This document shows positions 15,185 through 22,382 of a stretch of 23,263 nucleotides of DNA, piece by piece. The stretch's first letter is position 1. Each line of letters begins with the position of its first letter. The notes under the pieces were generated by a model that searched no databases, was not told where the DNA came from, and worked only from the letters and a program-made list of their open reading frames with translations. The stretch lies in the NCBI GenBank assembly GCA_964572955.1, contig CAZNGY010000030.1, positions 1 to 23,263 on the forward strand. The letters are read 5' to 3'. This DNA comes from UBA3775 sp964572955 (lineage in GTDB: Bacteria > Bacillota > Clostridia > Lachnospirales > Lachnospiraceae). Made by a program: the position numbers and the translations under genes.

Positions 15185-15214
15185 TCATTTTAGCTGTTTT
15201 TTTGCATTGGTTTA

Positions 15215-15223
15215 TGTTATACT
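15215..15223 (+). promoter_or_regulatory. Extended -10 promoter for the cvfB-like gene
   Basis: TGTTATACT is an extended -10 (TG, one base, TATACT). The -35 region is weak, as is allowed for extended -10 promoters. Transcription would start near 15230, giving a leader of about 105 bases before the ATG at 15336. Confidence 0.42.
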
Positions 15224-15335
15224 ATTTTGACGGTTCAGTGTCTTACTTTACACATTTTAAACCGAAACCACCCCTGTAATATCGTTTTTACATTGGATAT
15301 TATCGACTTTATTAATTAATCGAAAGGATTTACAT

Positions 15336-16193
15336 ATGAAACTTGGAAAAACACAGACTCTCAAAGTCGCAAGAAGTACAGATTACGGCTTTTACCTGAC
15401 AGATTTAGAGAATTCTTCTGACAGTGACATTAATGCTCCGGACGTTCTTCTTCCAAAAAATCAGACTGACGGAATAAAAATCAACGACGAAGTTTCCGTT
15501 TTTATCTACAAAGATTCTGAAGACAGACCGATTGCCACAACAACAACTCCATTAATAGAGCTCGGAAAAACCGCTGTTTTAAAATGCAATGAGGTAACAA
15601 AAATCGGTGCATTTCTGGATTGGGGACTTACAAAGGATCTCTTTCTTCCTTTTCGCGAACAAACCAAAAAAGTAGAAAAAGGTGATGAGGTCCTCGTTGC
15701 CCTATATACCGACAAAAGCATGAGACTTTGTGCAACAATGAAAGTTTACCACTATTTAGAGAAAGATTCCCCTTATCACAAAAATGATCGTGTAACCGGA
15801 ATGGTTTATGAAGTAAGCGGAAACTTCGGTACTTTCGTTGCCGTAGATGATATGTATTCTGCCTTAATCCCAAAGAAGGAGCTTTTTCATCCGATTCCTA
15901 TCGGAGCAAGAGTTTCCGCCCGTGTCATAAATGTTCTTGAAGACGGTAAGCTTACACTCAGTTGTCGTGAAAAAGCCTTTATTCAAATGGATGCTGATGC
16001 AAGACTCATAATGTACTCATTAAATTCAGCCGGCGGATTTCTGCCTTTCCACGATAAAAGTTCACCAGAAGAAATAAAGGAACGTTTTGGACTCAGTAAG
16101 GCCGCTTTTAAACGTGCAATCGGTGCCCTTTATAAAAACGGCAGTATAACCATAGAAGAAAACGGAATAAAACTTACTGATAAAGATGTTTAA
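15336..16193 (+). CDS. cvfB: CvfB-like S1-domain RNA-binding protein
   Basis: A 285-residue protein matching the CvfB/YitL family of Firmicutes: three S1-like OB-fold repeats (about 1-65, 70-135 and 145-212) followed by a winged-helix domain (about 220-285). The third repeat is the most typical S1 unit, with DRVTGMVYEVSGNFGTFVAV and ARVINVLEDGKLTLSCRE. In Staphylococcus, CvfB affects virulence gene expression and binds RNA; in commensals its role is poorly known. The start has AAAGGA upstream at good spacing. It is the only plus-strand gene in the window. Its TAA stop overlaps the comF stop on the other strand by 4 bp, with no terminator between them. Confidence 0.88.
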   Translation: MKLGKTQTLKVARSTDYGFYLTDLENSSDSDINAPDVLLPKNQTDGIKINDEVSVFIYKDSEDRPIATTTTPLIELGKTAVLKCNEVTKIGAFLDWGLTKDLFLPFREQTKKVEKGDEVLVALYTDKSMRLCATMKVYHYLEKDSPYHKNDRVTGMVYEVSGNFGTFVAVDDMYSALIPKKELFHPIPIGARVSARVINVLEDGKLTLSCREKAFIQMDADARLIMYSLNSAGGFLPFHDKSSPEEIKERFGLSKAAFKRAIGALYKNGSITIEENGIKLTDKDV

Positions 16194-16957
16194 TCTTCCT
16201 CTCTGTAACCTGTTATACACATTGACAGTGAATAAATTTCCTTTATTCCGCATTTACTGAGTACGATCGAACAGCTTTCGATTGTACTTCCGGTCGTATA
16301 AATATCATCTACCAGGATAATTCTGTTAAGATTTATCCTGGTTTTTATTTTATTCAAAACCGACGTATTTACTTCAAACGCATCACACAGGTTGAGCAGT
16401 CTTCCCATGCTTCCAAGCTGCTTTTGAGCCGTTGTCTCTTTGGTCCTGAGCAACAGGCTTTCCAACACCGGAATTCCGGTTCTTTCAGAGAGCTCGTCAG
16501 CCAGCAAAGCAGACTGATTATAACCCCTTTGTTTTAATCTGTTTTTATGTATGGGTATCGGTATAATTGCATCCGCATTGATAATTTCCAGTTTTTCTTT
16601 ATATTTCAACATAAGGGCATCTATAAAAAATGCCGCCAGATCCTGTCTTCCCTTGTATTTCAAATTCAATATAAGTCTTTTAGCTTCATCTCCGTATACA
16701 AATACGGCCATATTTTTCTTAAAATGATAGTCATGTTCACTGCATAAATCACAATATTCCGCTTCTACCGAAGCAATCGGACGTCCGCATTTAAAACATA
16801 CCGGTTCTGAAACCGTCCTTATTTTATCTCTGCATCTGTCACAGGTTTTTCCTTTCGTCCCTATTAATACAGGTTCATCACACACAGGACACACCGGTGG
16901 AAACAGTACATCCACCGATATGTCTTTGATAATCCTTACAATACTTTTCAAACTCAA
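16190..16957 (-). CDS. comF: ComF-family phosphoribosyltransferase-like protein
   Basis: A 255-residue ComF/GntX-type protein, in other bacteria needed for uptake of single-stranded DNA during transformation and linked to DNA repair. The N-terminal double zinc ribbon shows four CxxC pairs (Cys23/26, 39/42, 54/57, 69/72). The type I phosphoribosyltransferase domain follows, with PIPIHKNRLKQRGYNQS and the PRPP loop ILVDDIYTTGST. The start is a TTG at 16957 that overlaps the TGA of the upstream nucleotidyltransferase gene as TTGA, with AGAGGG about 9 bases upstream; the next in-frame ATG would remove the zinc domain. It is the last gene of the recD2 operon. No other competence genes are visible here, so a DNA-uptake role is uncertain. 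Confidence 0.92.
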   Translation of the reverse strand: MSLKSIVRIIKDISVDVLFPPVCPVCDEPVLIGTKGKTCDRCRDKIRTVSEPVCFKCGRPIASVEAEYCDLCSEHDYHFKKNMAVFVYGDEAKRLILNLKYKGRQDLAAFFIDALMLKYKEKLEIINADAIIPIPIHKNRLKQRGYNQSALLADELSERTGIPVLESLLLRTKETTAQKQLGSMGRLLNLCDAFEVNTSVLNKIKTRINLNRIILVDDIYTTGSTIESCSIVLSKCGIKEIYSLSMCITGYREED

Positions 16958-17868
16958 CGAAGTATGCCCTCTTCATACTCTCCGGCATCTACAAGGGCTC
17001 TTATTGATGCCTCTACTAACGGTTTGTCTTCTCGATATGTAACTCCTATCCATTTATCATGAGTGGTTAAAACCCTAACCCCTGCTTTTCCCTCATTGAT
17101 AAGTTCGCTGACCATTGATGGAAGATAAAACTCTCCTTTTAAAAGCATTTCTTCATCCGCATTTGAAAGAAATTTCTCAAATCCTTTCCCAAGTTCGGAA
17201 AGGAAGTCTGTTGTAAAACCAAACATATTCATTGACACCGGTGTGTCAACCGGAACAAGTATTTCATCACCGTTCAGACCTTTTCCTTTCACCATATCGC
17301 CCTCTGCTTCAAGGTCTGTTGACTCTTCAACACTTACAAGATATCCTGATTCATCAGTCTTACAGATTCCCCTTTTAACTGTTCCGTTATCACTGAGAGT
17401 ATTTCCCAATATAAAACCTGCCATGCAATATCTTCCCGGTTTGTTTTCCGTTGAAATCAAATAATCATGCACTGCCTTGTAAGCTTCTTTACCGTAATAA
17501 TCATCAGCATTTATTACCATAAACGGCTCTGTGACAACTTTTTCACAACATAAAACGGCATGGCCTGTTCCCCATGGTTTTTTTCTTCCGTCAGGTACCT
17601 TTATTGCATATTTTTCTACATCTGTATCCTGGTATACATAGTGGGTTTCAACATACTTGGAGATTCTGTCTCCTATAATTTCCTTAAAATCCTTTTCTAT
17701 ATCTTTTCTGATAATGAATACCACTTTATCAAAGCCCGCTTCAATGGCATCATGTATTGAATAATCCATTATTATCTCTCCTGCAGGTCCTACAGGCTCA
17801 AGCTGCTTTATTCCTCCGCCGAATCTGCTTCCAATTCCAGCTGCCATAATCACTAAAGATGTCTTCAT
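16954..17868 (-). CDS. Sugar-phosphate nucleotidyltransferase-like protein, substrate unknown
   Basis: A 304-residue protein with a GT-A-like nucleotidyltransferase fold. The N-terminal loop MAAGIGSRFGGGIKQ resembles the nucleotide-binding signature of GalU/RmlA enzymes but lacks the classic GalU form. PAGEIIMDYSIHDA follows, and INADDYYG supplies the metal-binding Asp. It probably makes or uses an NDP-sugar, but nothing in the sequence or its neighbours fixes the substrate. The start at 17868 has GGAGG five bases upstream; an in-frame TTG four codons earlier overlaps that site and is rejected. It begins 17 bp after the recD2 stop and its stop overlaps the comF start, so the three genes form a tight operon with no obvious shared pathway. 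Confidence 0.82.
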   Translation of the reverse strand: MKTSLVIMAAGIGSRFGGGIKQLEPVGPAGEIIMDYSIHDAIEAGFDKVVFIIRKDIEKDFKEIIGDRISKYVETHYVYQDTDVEKYAIKVPDGRKKPWGTGHAVLCCEKVVTEPFMVINADDYYGKEAYKAVHDYLISTENKPGRYCMAGFILGNTLSDNGTVKRGICKTDESGYLVSVEESTDLEAEGDMVKGKGLNGDEILVPVDTPVSMNMFGFTTDFLSELGKGFEKFLSNADEEMLLKGEFYLPSMVSELINEGKAGVRVLTTHDKWIGVTYREDKPLVEASIRALVDAGEYEEGILR

Positions 17869-17885
17869 AAAAACCTCCAAACTTT

Positions 17886-20099
17886 TTAAACAAGTTCAAC
17901 AATACAGTCTTTCAGACCTGTAAAGCGCTTACTGTCATCTTCATTTTCTATCATCGTGTACACAACACGTTCATCCCCGACGATTGTAACACATTTTGCC
18001 GCCCTTGTCACTGCAGTATAAAGAAGATTCCTATTAAGAAGAGGTCTCGGTCCTCCTAGCAAAGGAATTACCACTGCCGGATACTCGCTTCCCTGTGATT
18101 TATGAACTGTCACGGCATATGCGTGATCAATCTCATCAAGGATTCCGAAAGAATACTCAACCTCACGGTTATCATCATATACAACCGTAAGACATTCCGC
18201 AAAAAGATTTATTTCCTTTATCGTACCGATATCACCATTAAACACGCCCATTCCGCCATCCATACAGATTCCGTATTTATTAACCGTCTTCCATTCAAGC
18301 TGATAATCATTCTTTACCTGCATAACCTTGTCGCCCTCACGAAAAACTCTGTCACCATGCTGTTTTTCCCTTTTTCCTTCTGAAGGAGGGTTTATTCCGG
18401 CCTGTAAAATTTTGTTCAAATATTCAACACCCAATTCCCCTTTTCTCATCGGTGTCAGTACCTGTATATCAAACGGTCTTGCATTAACATATCTCGGAAG
18501 CTTATCAGTAACCAATTGAAGAACCGTCTGCATAACAGAGGCTGCTTCACTCCTCCTCATCATAAAAAAATCACGGCTTTTATTACTGAATACCGGATAA
18601 ATTCCCTCATTTATTTTATGGGCATTCACTATAATGTCACTCTCTGCTGCCTGTCGGAATATTTTTGTAAGTCTGACCACATTAAAATGACCACTGTCAA
18701 TTATGTCTCTGAGAACATTTCCCGGTCCCACACTCGGAAGCTGTCTGGCATCACCTGCAAAAATGATTCTTGTACCTATCGTAACAGCTTTAAGCAGTGC
18801 ATTCATAAGATGCATATCAATCATTGATGCCTCATCAATGATTATTACATCCGCATCAAGAGGATTGTCTTCATTTTTTTGAAATGCCAGCCCTTGATTG
18901 TCCAAATCATTTCCGGTCGGAGCAAATTCAAGCATACGATGTATTGTTCTCGCTTCCCTGCCGGTGGCTTCACTCATTCTTTTAGCCGCTCTTCCGGTCG
19001 GAGCCGCCAGAAGAACACTCAAACCTTCCCGTTCAAACATATCAATAATAGCATTAATTGTTGTCGTCTTACCTGTTCCAGGTCCTCCCGTAAGTATAAA
19101 AAGTGCATTACCCGCCGCCTTATAAAGCGCCTCTTTCTGCAGCTCATCCAGTTCTATTCCAAGCCTTTTTTCCACGGCAATAACACCTGATTCTGTCCGG
19201 TCACCTGACTGTTTATCCTCTATATTTAAATCTATAAGCATCTTTGCAATTGATAATTCCGTATAGTAATAAGATGCCTGATAAACCCTTCTGACCTCTC
19301 CATATGTTTTTATGACAAGTTTCCCCATCATTACCAGCTCATCAAGTACATTATTAAAATCTTCAACTTCCGACCCTAGTACCGCACATGCATGACGATA
19401 TAGCGAGTCCTGAGGAAGAAAACTGTTTCCGGAATTCGATGACAAGGTAAGTGTATGCATTATACCTGCTCTTGTCCTGAAAGCGGAATCTGCATCAAAT
19501 CCCATTTTGTACGCAATTTCATCTGCCTGTCTAAAGCCTATTCCTTTAATATCCTCCGCCAGTCTGTAAGGATTACTTTCAAGAATCTTTTTCATTTCTG
19601 AACCATACTGAGCATATATTTTTACCGCAACAGCCTGTGATATTCCAAACTGCTGCAAATACATCATTGATTCACGTCCTTCTCTTTTTTCCTTGAACTG
19701 AACGTAAATATCCCTCGCCTTTCTATCACTTATTCCTTTGATTTCGGCAAGTCTTTCCGGTTCATTCTCAATTATTTCAAAAGTTTTGTTTCCAAATCTG
19801 GCCACAATTTTCTTTGCCGTTGGTTCTCCTATACCTTTTATTGCACCCGACCCAAGGTATTTCTCCATTGCCAACGCGTCCTTAGGTGCAGTAATTGTAA
19901 ATGAAGAAATTTTCAGCTGTTCTCCGTACAGATTGTGATTTGTATACTCACCTGTTACCTCAACATATTCTCCTTCATTTACCGGCGGAATGCAGCCCAC
20001 ACAAGTCACCTCATCATCAGCAGCTATTGTAAATACCGTATACCCGTTTTCCGGGTTATTGTATACTATTCTTTCTATGTAACCTTCAATTTTTTCCAT
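17886..20099 (-). CDS. recD2: RecD2-type SF1 5'-3' DNA helicase
   Basis: A 737-residue RecD2 helicase, the form found in bacteria without RecBC partners and linked to repair and replication-fork processing. The N-terminal OB-like part (1-75) is followed by helix-hairpin-helix repeats (SGAIKGIGEPTAKKI, IKGISDRKARDI, IKGIGFRQADEI) and then the motor domains. Walker A GGPGTGKT is at 338-345; Walker B IIIDEASMID, FAGDARQLPSVGPG, the late motif VTVHKSQGSEYP and LYTAVTRA follow. Length is normal. An AAGGA site lies about 11 bases before the ATG. It is the first gene of a three-gene operon and lies after the mreB-like terminator, with a possible promoter 55-83 bp upstream. Confidence 0.95.
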   Translation of the reverse strand: MEKIEGYIERIVYNNPENGYTVFTIAADDEVTCVGCIPPVNEGEYVEVTGEYTNHNLYGEQLKISSFTITAPKDALAMEKYLGSGAIKGIGEPTAKKIVARFGNKTFEIIENEPERLAEIKGISDRKARDIYVQFKEKREGRESMMYLQQFGISQAVAVKIYAQYGSEMKKILESNPYRLAEDIKGIGFRQADEIAYKMGFDADSAFRTRAGIMHTLTLSSNSGNSFLPQDSLYRHACAVLGSEVEDFNNVLDELVMMGKLVIKTYGEVRRVYQASYYYTELSIAKMLIDLNIEDKQSGDRTESGVIAVEKRLGIELDELQKEALYKAAGNALFILTGGPGTGKTTTINAIIDMFEREGLSVLLAAPTGRAAKRMSEATGREARTIHRMLEFAPTGNDLDNQGLAFQKNEDNPLDADVIIIDEASMIDMHLMNALLKAVTIGTRIIFAGDARQLPSVGPGNVLRDIIDSGHFNVVRLTKIFRQAAESDIIVNAHKINEGIYPVFSNKSRDFFMMRRSEAASVMQTVLQLVTDKLPRYVNARPFDIQVLTPMRKGELGVEYLNKILQAGINPPSEGKREKQHGDRVFREGDKVMQVKNDYQLEWKTVNKYGICMDGGMGVFNGDIGTIKEINLFAECLTVVYDDNREVEYSFGILDEIDHAYAVTVHKSQGSEYPAVVIPLLGGPRPLLNRNLLYTAVTRAAKCVTIVGDERVVYTMIENEDDSKRFTGLKDCIVELV

Positions 20100-20153
20100 A
20101 CTCTGAATTTTCCTTTTATATTGCCGCTTCGTATAATTCTGTTTTACACAGGG

Positions 20154-20182
20154 ATTATCTCTTCACTACGAAAATCTGCCAC
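20154..20182 (-). promoter_or_regulatory. Possible promoter of the recD2 operon
   Basis: On the minus strand GTGGCA (20182-20177) and GATAAT (20159-20154) are spaced 17 bp, four and five matches out of six to the sigma-A elements. The position between the mreB-like terminator and recD2 fits, but the -35 is weak. Confidence 0.38.
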
Positions 20183-20221
20183 CGTATCCCGGACTTTTAT
20201 CCCAAACTTTCTTTCATAACT

Positions 20222-20246
20222 AAACAAATCCCCTCATAGAGGGGAT
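20222..20246 (-). terminator. Terminator of the mreB-like gene
   Basis: ATCCCCTC and GAGGGGAT make a perfect 8-bp stem with a 3-base loop (20228-20246), followed on the minus strand by TTGTTTA. It starts about 7 bp after the stop codon. The stem is GC-rich and the tail moderate. Confidence 0.8.
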
Positions 20247-20252
20247 CCGTCT

Positions 20253-21260
20253 TTAATTGCTCTTTATGCCTTTTATACCTTTGTGGCTGAGAACTTCAAC
20301 ATATTTTCCCGTTCCTGCCGCCACACACCTTCTCGGATCATCAGCAACCATCGTTGCAATTCCTGTTTTTTCTTCTATTAATTCCTCAAGTCCGTAAAGC
20401 AGTGCTCCGCCGCCTGTTAATACAATACCCCTGTCAGCTATGTCTGCCGCAAGTTCCGGAGGAGTCGCTTCAAATGCAGCATGAATCGCATCAATAATCT
20501 GATTTACCGGCTCTTTCAACGCTTCTTCCATTTCCTCGCTTGTAAGAGATATCGTTTTAGGAAGCCCTTCAACCAAATCCCTTCCTCTTACATCCATTGA
20601 AAGCGATTCCGGTCTCTTGTAACAACTTCCTATTTTAAGCTTAATTTCTTCCGCAGTTCCCTCTCCGATAAGCATATTGTAAGTTTTTCTCATATGTCTT
20701 ACGATTGCATCATCAAAATCATCTCCTGCAACCTTAAGTGAACTGCTGTAAACAGTTCCTCCCAAACTTATTACCGCAATATCTGTTGTTCCGCCCCCGA
20801 TATCAACAATCATATTTCCGCATGGCTTACTGATATCCACACCGGCTCCTATGGCTGCGGCAATCGGTTCTTCAATTATTTCAACATACCTTGCGCCTGC
20901 CGCATAGGTTGCGTCTTCAACTGCCTTTCTTTCTACTTCCGTACATTCACTTGGTACGCACACACTGATTACCGGCTTGAAAAATCTGTGCTTGCCAATG
21001 GCCTTTTGTATAAAATACTTTAGCATCTTTTCCGTTACCGCATAATCCGATATTACTCCATGATGAAGCGGACGAAGTGCAACAACATTTCCAGGTGTTC
21101 TTCCGAGCATCTGTCTTGCTTCTTCACCAATCGCTGTAATTCTGCTGGTTTCTTTATCATAAGCAACTACACTCGGCTCATCAAGAATAACTCCTCTTCC
21201 TTTTAGATAAATAAGTATATTTGCTGTTCCTAAATCTATTCCAATGTCATTACTGAACAT
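20253..21260 (-). CDS. mreB: MreB/Mbl-family bacterial actin
   Basis: A 335-residue actin-like ATPase that polymerises under the membrane and guides lateral wall synthesis in rod-shaped cells. Nucleotide-binding motifs are present: phosphate-1 IGIDLGTANILIY, the connecting region IIEEPIAAAIGAG, phosphate-2 VDIGGGTTDIAVISLGG and the adenosine motif IVLTGGGALLYGLEEL. The start at 21260 has GGAG six bases upstream; an in-frame ATG four codons earlier has none. No mreC or mreD follows, and a terminator comes straight after, so this is a stand-alone copy and could equally be called Mbl. A terminator-like hairpin lies 20 bp before its start. Confidence 0.92.
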   Translation of the reverse strand: MFSNDIGIDLGTANILIYLKGRGVILDEPSVVAYDKETSRITAIGEEARQMLGRTPGNVVALRPLHHGVISDYAVTEKMLKYFIQKAIGKHRFFKPVISVCVPSECTEVERKAVEDATYAAGARYVEIIEEPIAAAIGAGVDISKPCGNMIVDIGGGTTDIAVISLGGTVYSSSLKVAGDDFDDAIVRHMRKTYNMLIGEGTAEEIKLKIGSCYKRPESLSMDVRGRDLVEGLPKTISLTSEEMEEALKEPVNQIIDAIHAAFEATPPELAADIADRGIVLTGGGALLYGLEELIEEKTGIATMVADDPRRCVAAGTGKYVEVLSHKGIKGIKSN

Positions 21261-21273
21261 ATCTTTCTCCATT

Positions 21274-21310
21274 CAAAAAAATCCGCAGCGATACTATATC
21301 GCCACGGATT
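21274..21310 (-). terminator. Terminator after pflA, within the upstream region of the mreB-like gene
   Basis: AATCCG/CGGATT (21280-21285 with 21305-21310) plus GCGAT/ATCGC (21288-21292 with 21298-21302) form an 11-pair stem broken by one symmetric 2-by-2 internal loop. The minus strand continues directly with a run of seven T. It is a good intrinsic terminator about 80 bp after pflA, but it ends only about 14 bp before the mreB-like start codon. Confidence 0.85.
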
Positions 21311-21389
21311 ATCTTAACATGAAACATATCAAAAATAAAGAGCTTTTTATTCGATTTGAAGTTTATTTACGTTTTTCATCTTTTTATAA

Positions 21390-22172
21390 TCAGCACTTCT
21401 TAACATCATCCGCACTGCAAATGCTTTCCACCTTTATCTGTTCCTGTCCCAGAATATTTCTCGCATTCTCAATTCTTTCTTTCGATGGCGGTTCAACACC
21501 CTCAAGCGAAAATTTAAGACCGAGTTCCTTCCATTTAAATACACCAAGTGTGTGGTATGGAAGCACATCAACACGTTCTACATTGGAAAGTGTATCTATA
21601 AATGCTCTTGTTCTTCTAAGGTACTCATCATCATCCGTCCATCCCGGTACAAGTACATGTCTTATCCATACCGGTTTATTGATATCTGACAAATATTTAG
21701 CAAGTTCCAGAATATTTTTATTGGTACATCCCGTAAGTTCCTTGTGCTTTTCATCATCTATATGTTTAATATCCAAAAGCACCAGATCGCACACTTTCAT
21801 CAGCTTTTCAAACTTTCCGAAGAATGGCTGCTCCGTTGTAAACGGATTACCGCTTGTGTCAAGACAGGTATTAATTCCCCTTTCCTTAGCCTTGGTAAAA
21901 AGTTCCAAAAGAAAATCTATTTGAAGTAATGCCTCACCACCGCTTACAGTGATTCCACCCTTATCTTTCCAATATGATTTACATCTCATTGCCTTGTTAA
22001 GAATTTCATCTGCTGTCATCAGTGTTCCCGTATCACATTTCCACGTATCAACATTGTGGCAATAGCGGCATCTCATCTTACATCCCTGAAGGAAAATAAG
22101 AAATCGGATTCCCGGTCCGTCAGCGGAACCGAAAGACTCTGTAGAATGAACATATCCTTTTAATTCTTCCAT
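21390..22172 (-). CDS. pflA: Pyruvate formate-lyase activating enzyme (radical SAM)
   Basis: A 260-residue radical SAM enzyme that installs the glycyl radical on pyruvate formate-lyase. The cluster-binding CxxxCxxC is CKMRCRYC (Cys31, 35, 38), preceded by the family N-terminus STESFGSADGPGIRFLIFLQG. The SAM-binding GGE motif lies in ITVSGGEALLQ. Length is the usual one for single-cluster activases, and no extra ferredoxin domain is present. AAAGGAG sits at good spacing before the ATG. It follows pflB by 210 bp, across a terminator, and acts on that neighbour's product under anaerobic conditions. Identity is very secure. Confidence 0.97.
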   Translation of the reverse strand: MEELKGYVHSTESFGSADGPGIRFLIFLQGCKMRCRYCHNVDTWKCDTGTLMTADEILNKAMRCKSYWKDKGGITVSGGEALLQIDFLLELFTKAKERGINTCLDTSGNPFTTEQPFFGKFEKLMKVCDLVLLDIKHIDDEKHKELTGCTNKNILELAKYLSDINKPVWIRHVLVPGWTDDDEYLRRTRAFIDTLSNVERVDVLPYHTLGVFKWKELGLKFSLEGVEPPSKERIENARNILGQEQIKVESICSADDVKKC

Positions 22173-22226
22173 AAAAGCTCCTTTATAAAAATATATACTC
22201 TTACCATTGTACTAAACTAAAGAAGT

Positions 22227-22242
22227 GGACGGAACCCCGCCC
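22227..22242 (-). other. Small GC-rich hairpin upstream of pflA
   Basis: On the minus-strand RNA GGGCGG pairs with CCGUCC (one G-U pair) around a GGUU loop. The downstream bases ACUUCUUU are only partly U-rich, so it may be a weak terminator or simply leader structure for pflA, whose start is 55 bp away. No convincing pflA promoter was found. Confidence 0.3.
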
Positions 22243-22301
22243 GATTCAGTTAAAAAACAGCAACTAAAAAGTGCCCATCCGCGAAGGTCAGGCTTTCCCA
22301 T

Positions 22302-22340
22302 AAAGTTAAAAAGCCGGCAGAACATACATCCTGCCGGCTT
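22302..22340 (-). terminator. Terminator of pflB
   Basis: AAGCCGGCAG (22311-22320) pairs perfectly with CTGCCGGCTT (22331-22340), a 10-bp GC-rich stem with a 10-base loop, followed on the minus strand by TTTAACTTTA. It begins about 40 bp after the pflB stop. It should separate abundant pflB mRNA from lower pflA expression, with read-through possible. Confidence 0.9.
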
Positions 22341-22382
22341 AAAAATCACCAGACCATAATTGAATTATGATTCAATTTGATA

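Noticed and set aside
22173..22226. A pflA promoter (TACAAT or TATATA as -10)
   Set aside because: Neither has a usable -35 at 16-18 bp and one would leave almost no leader; not supported.
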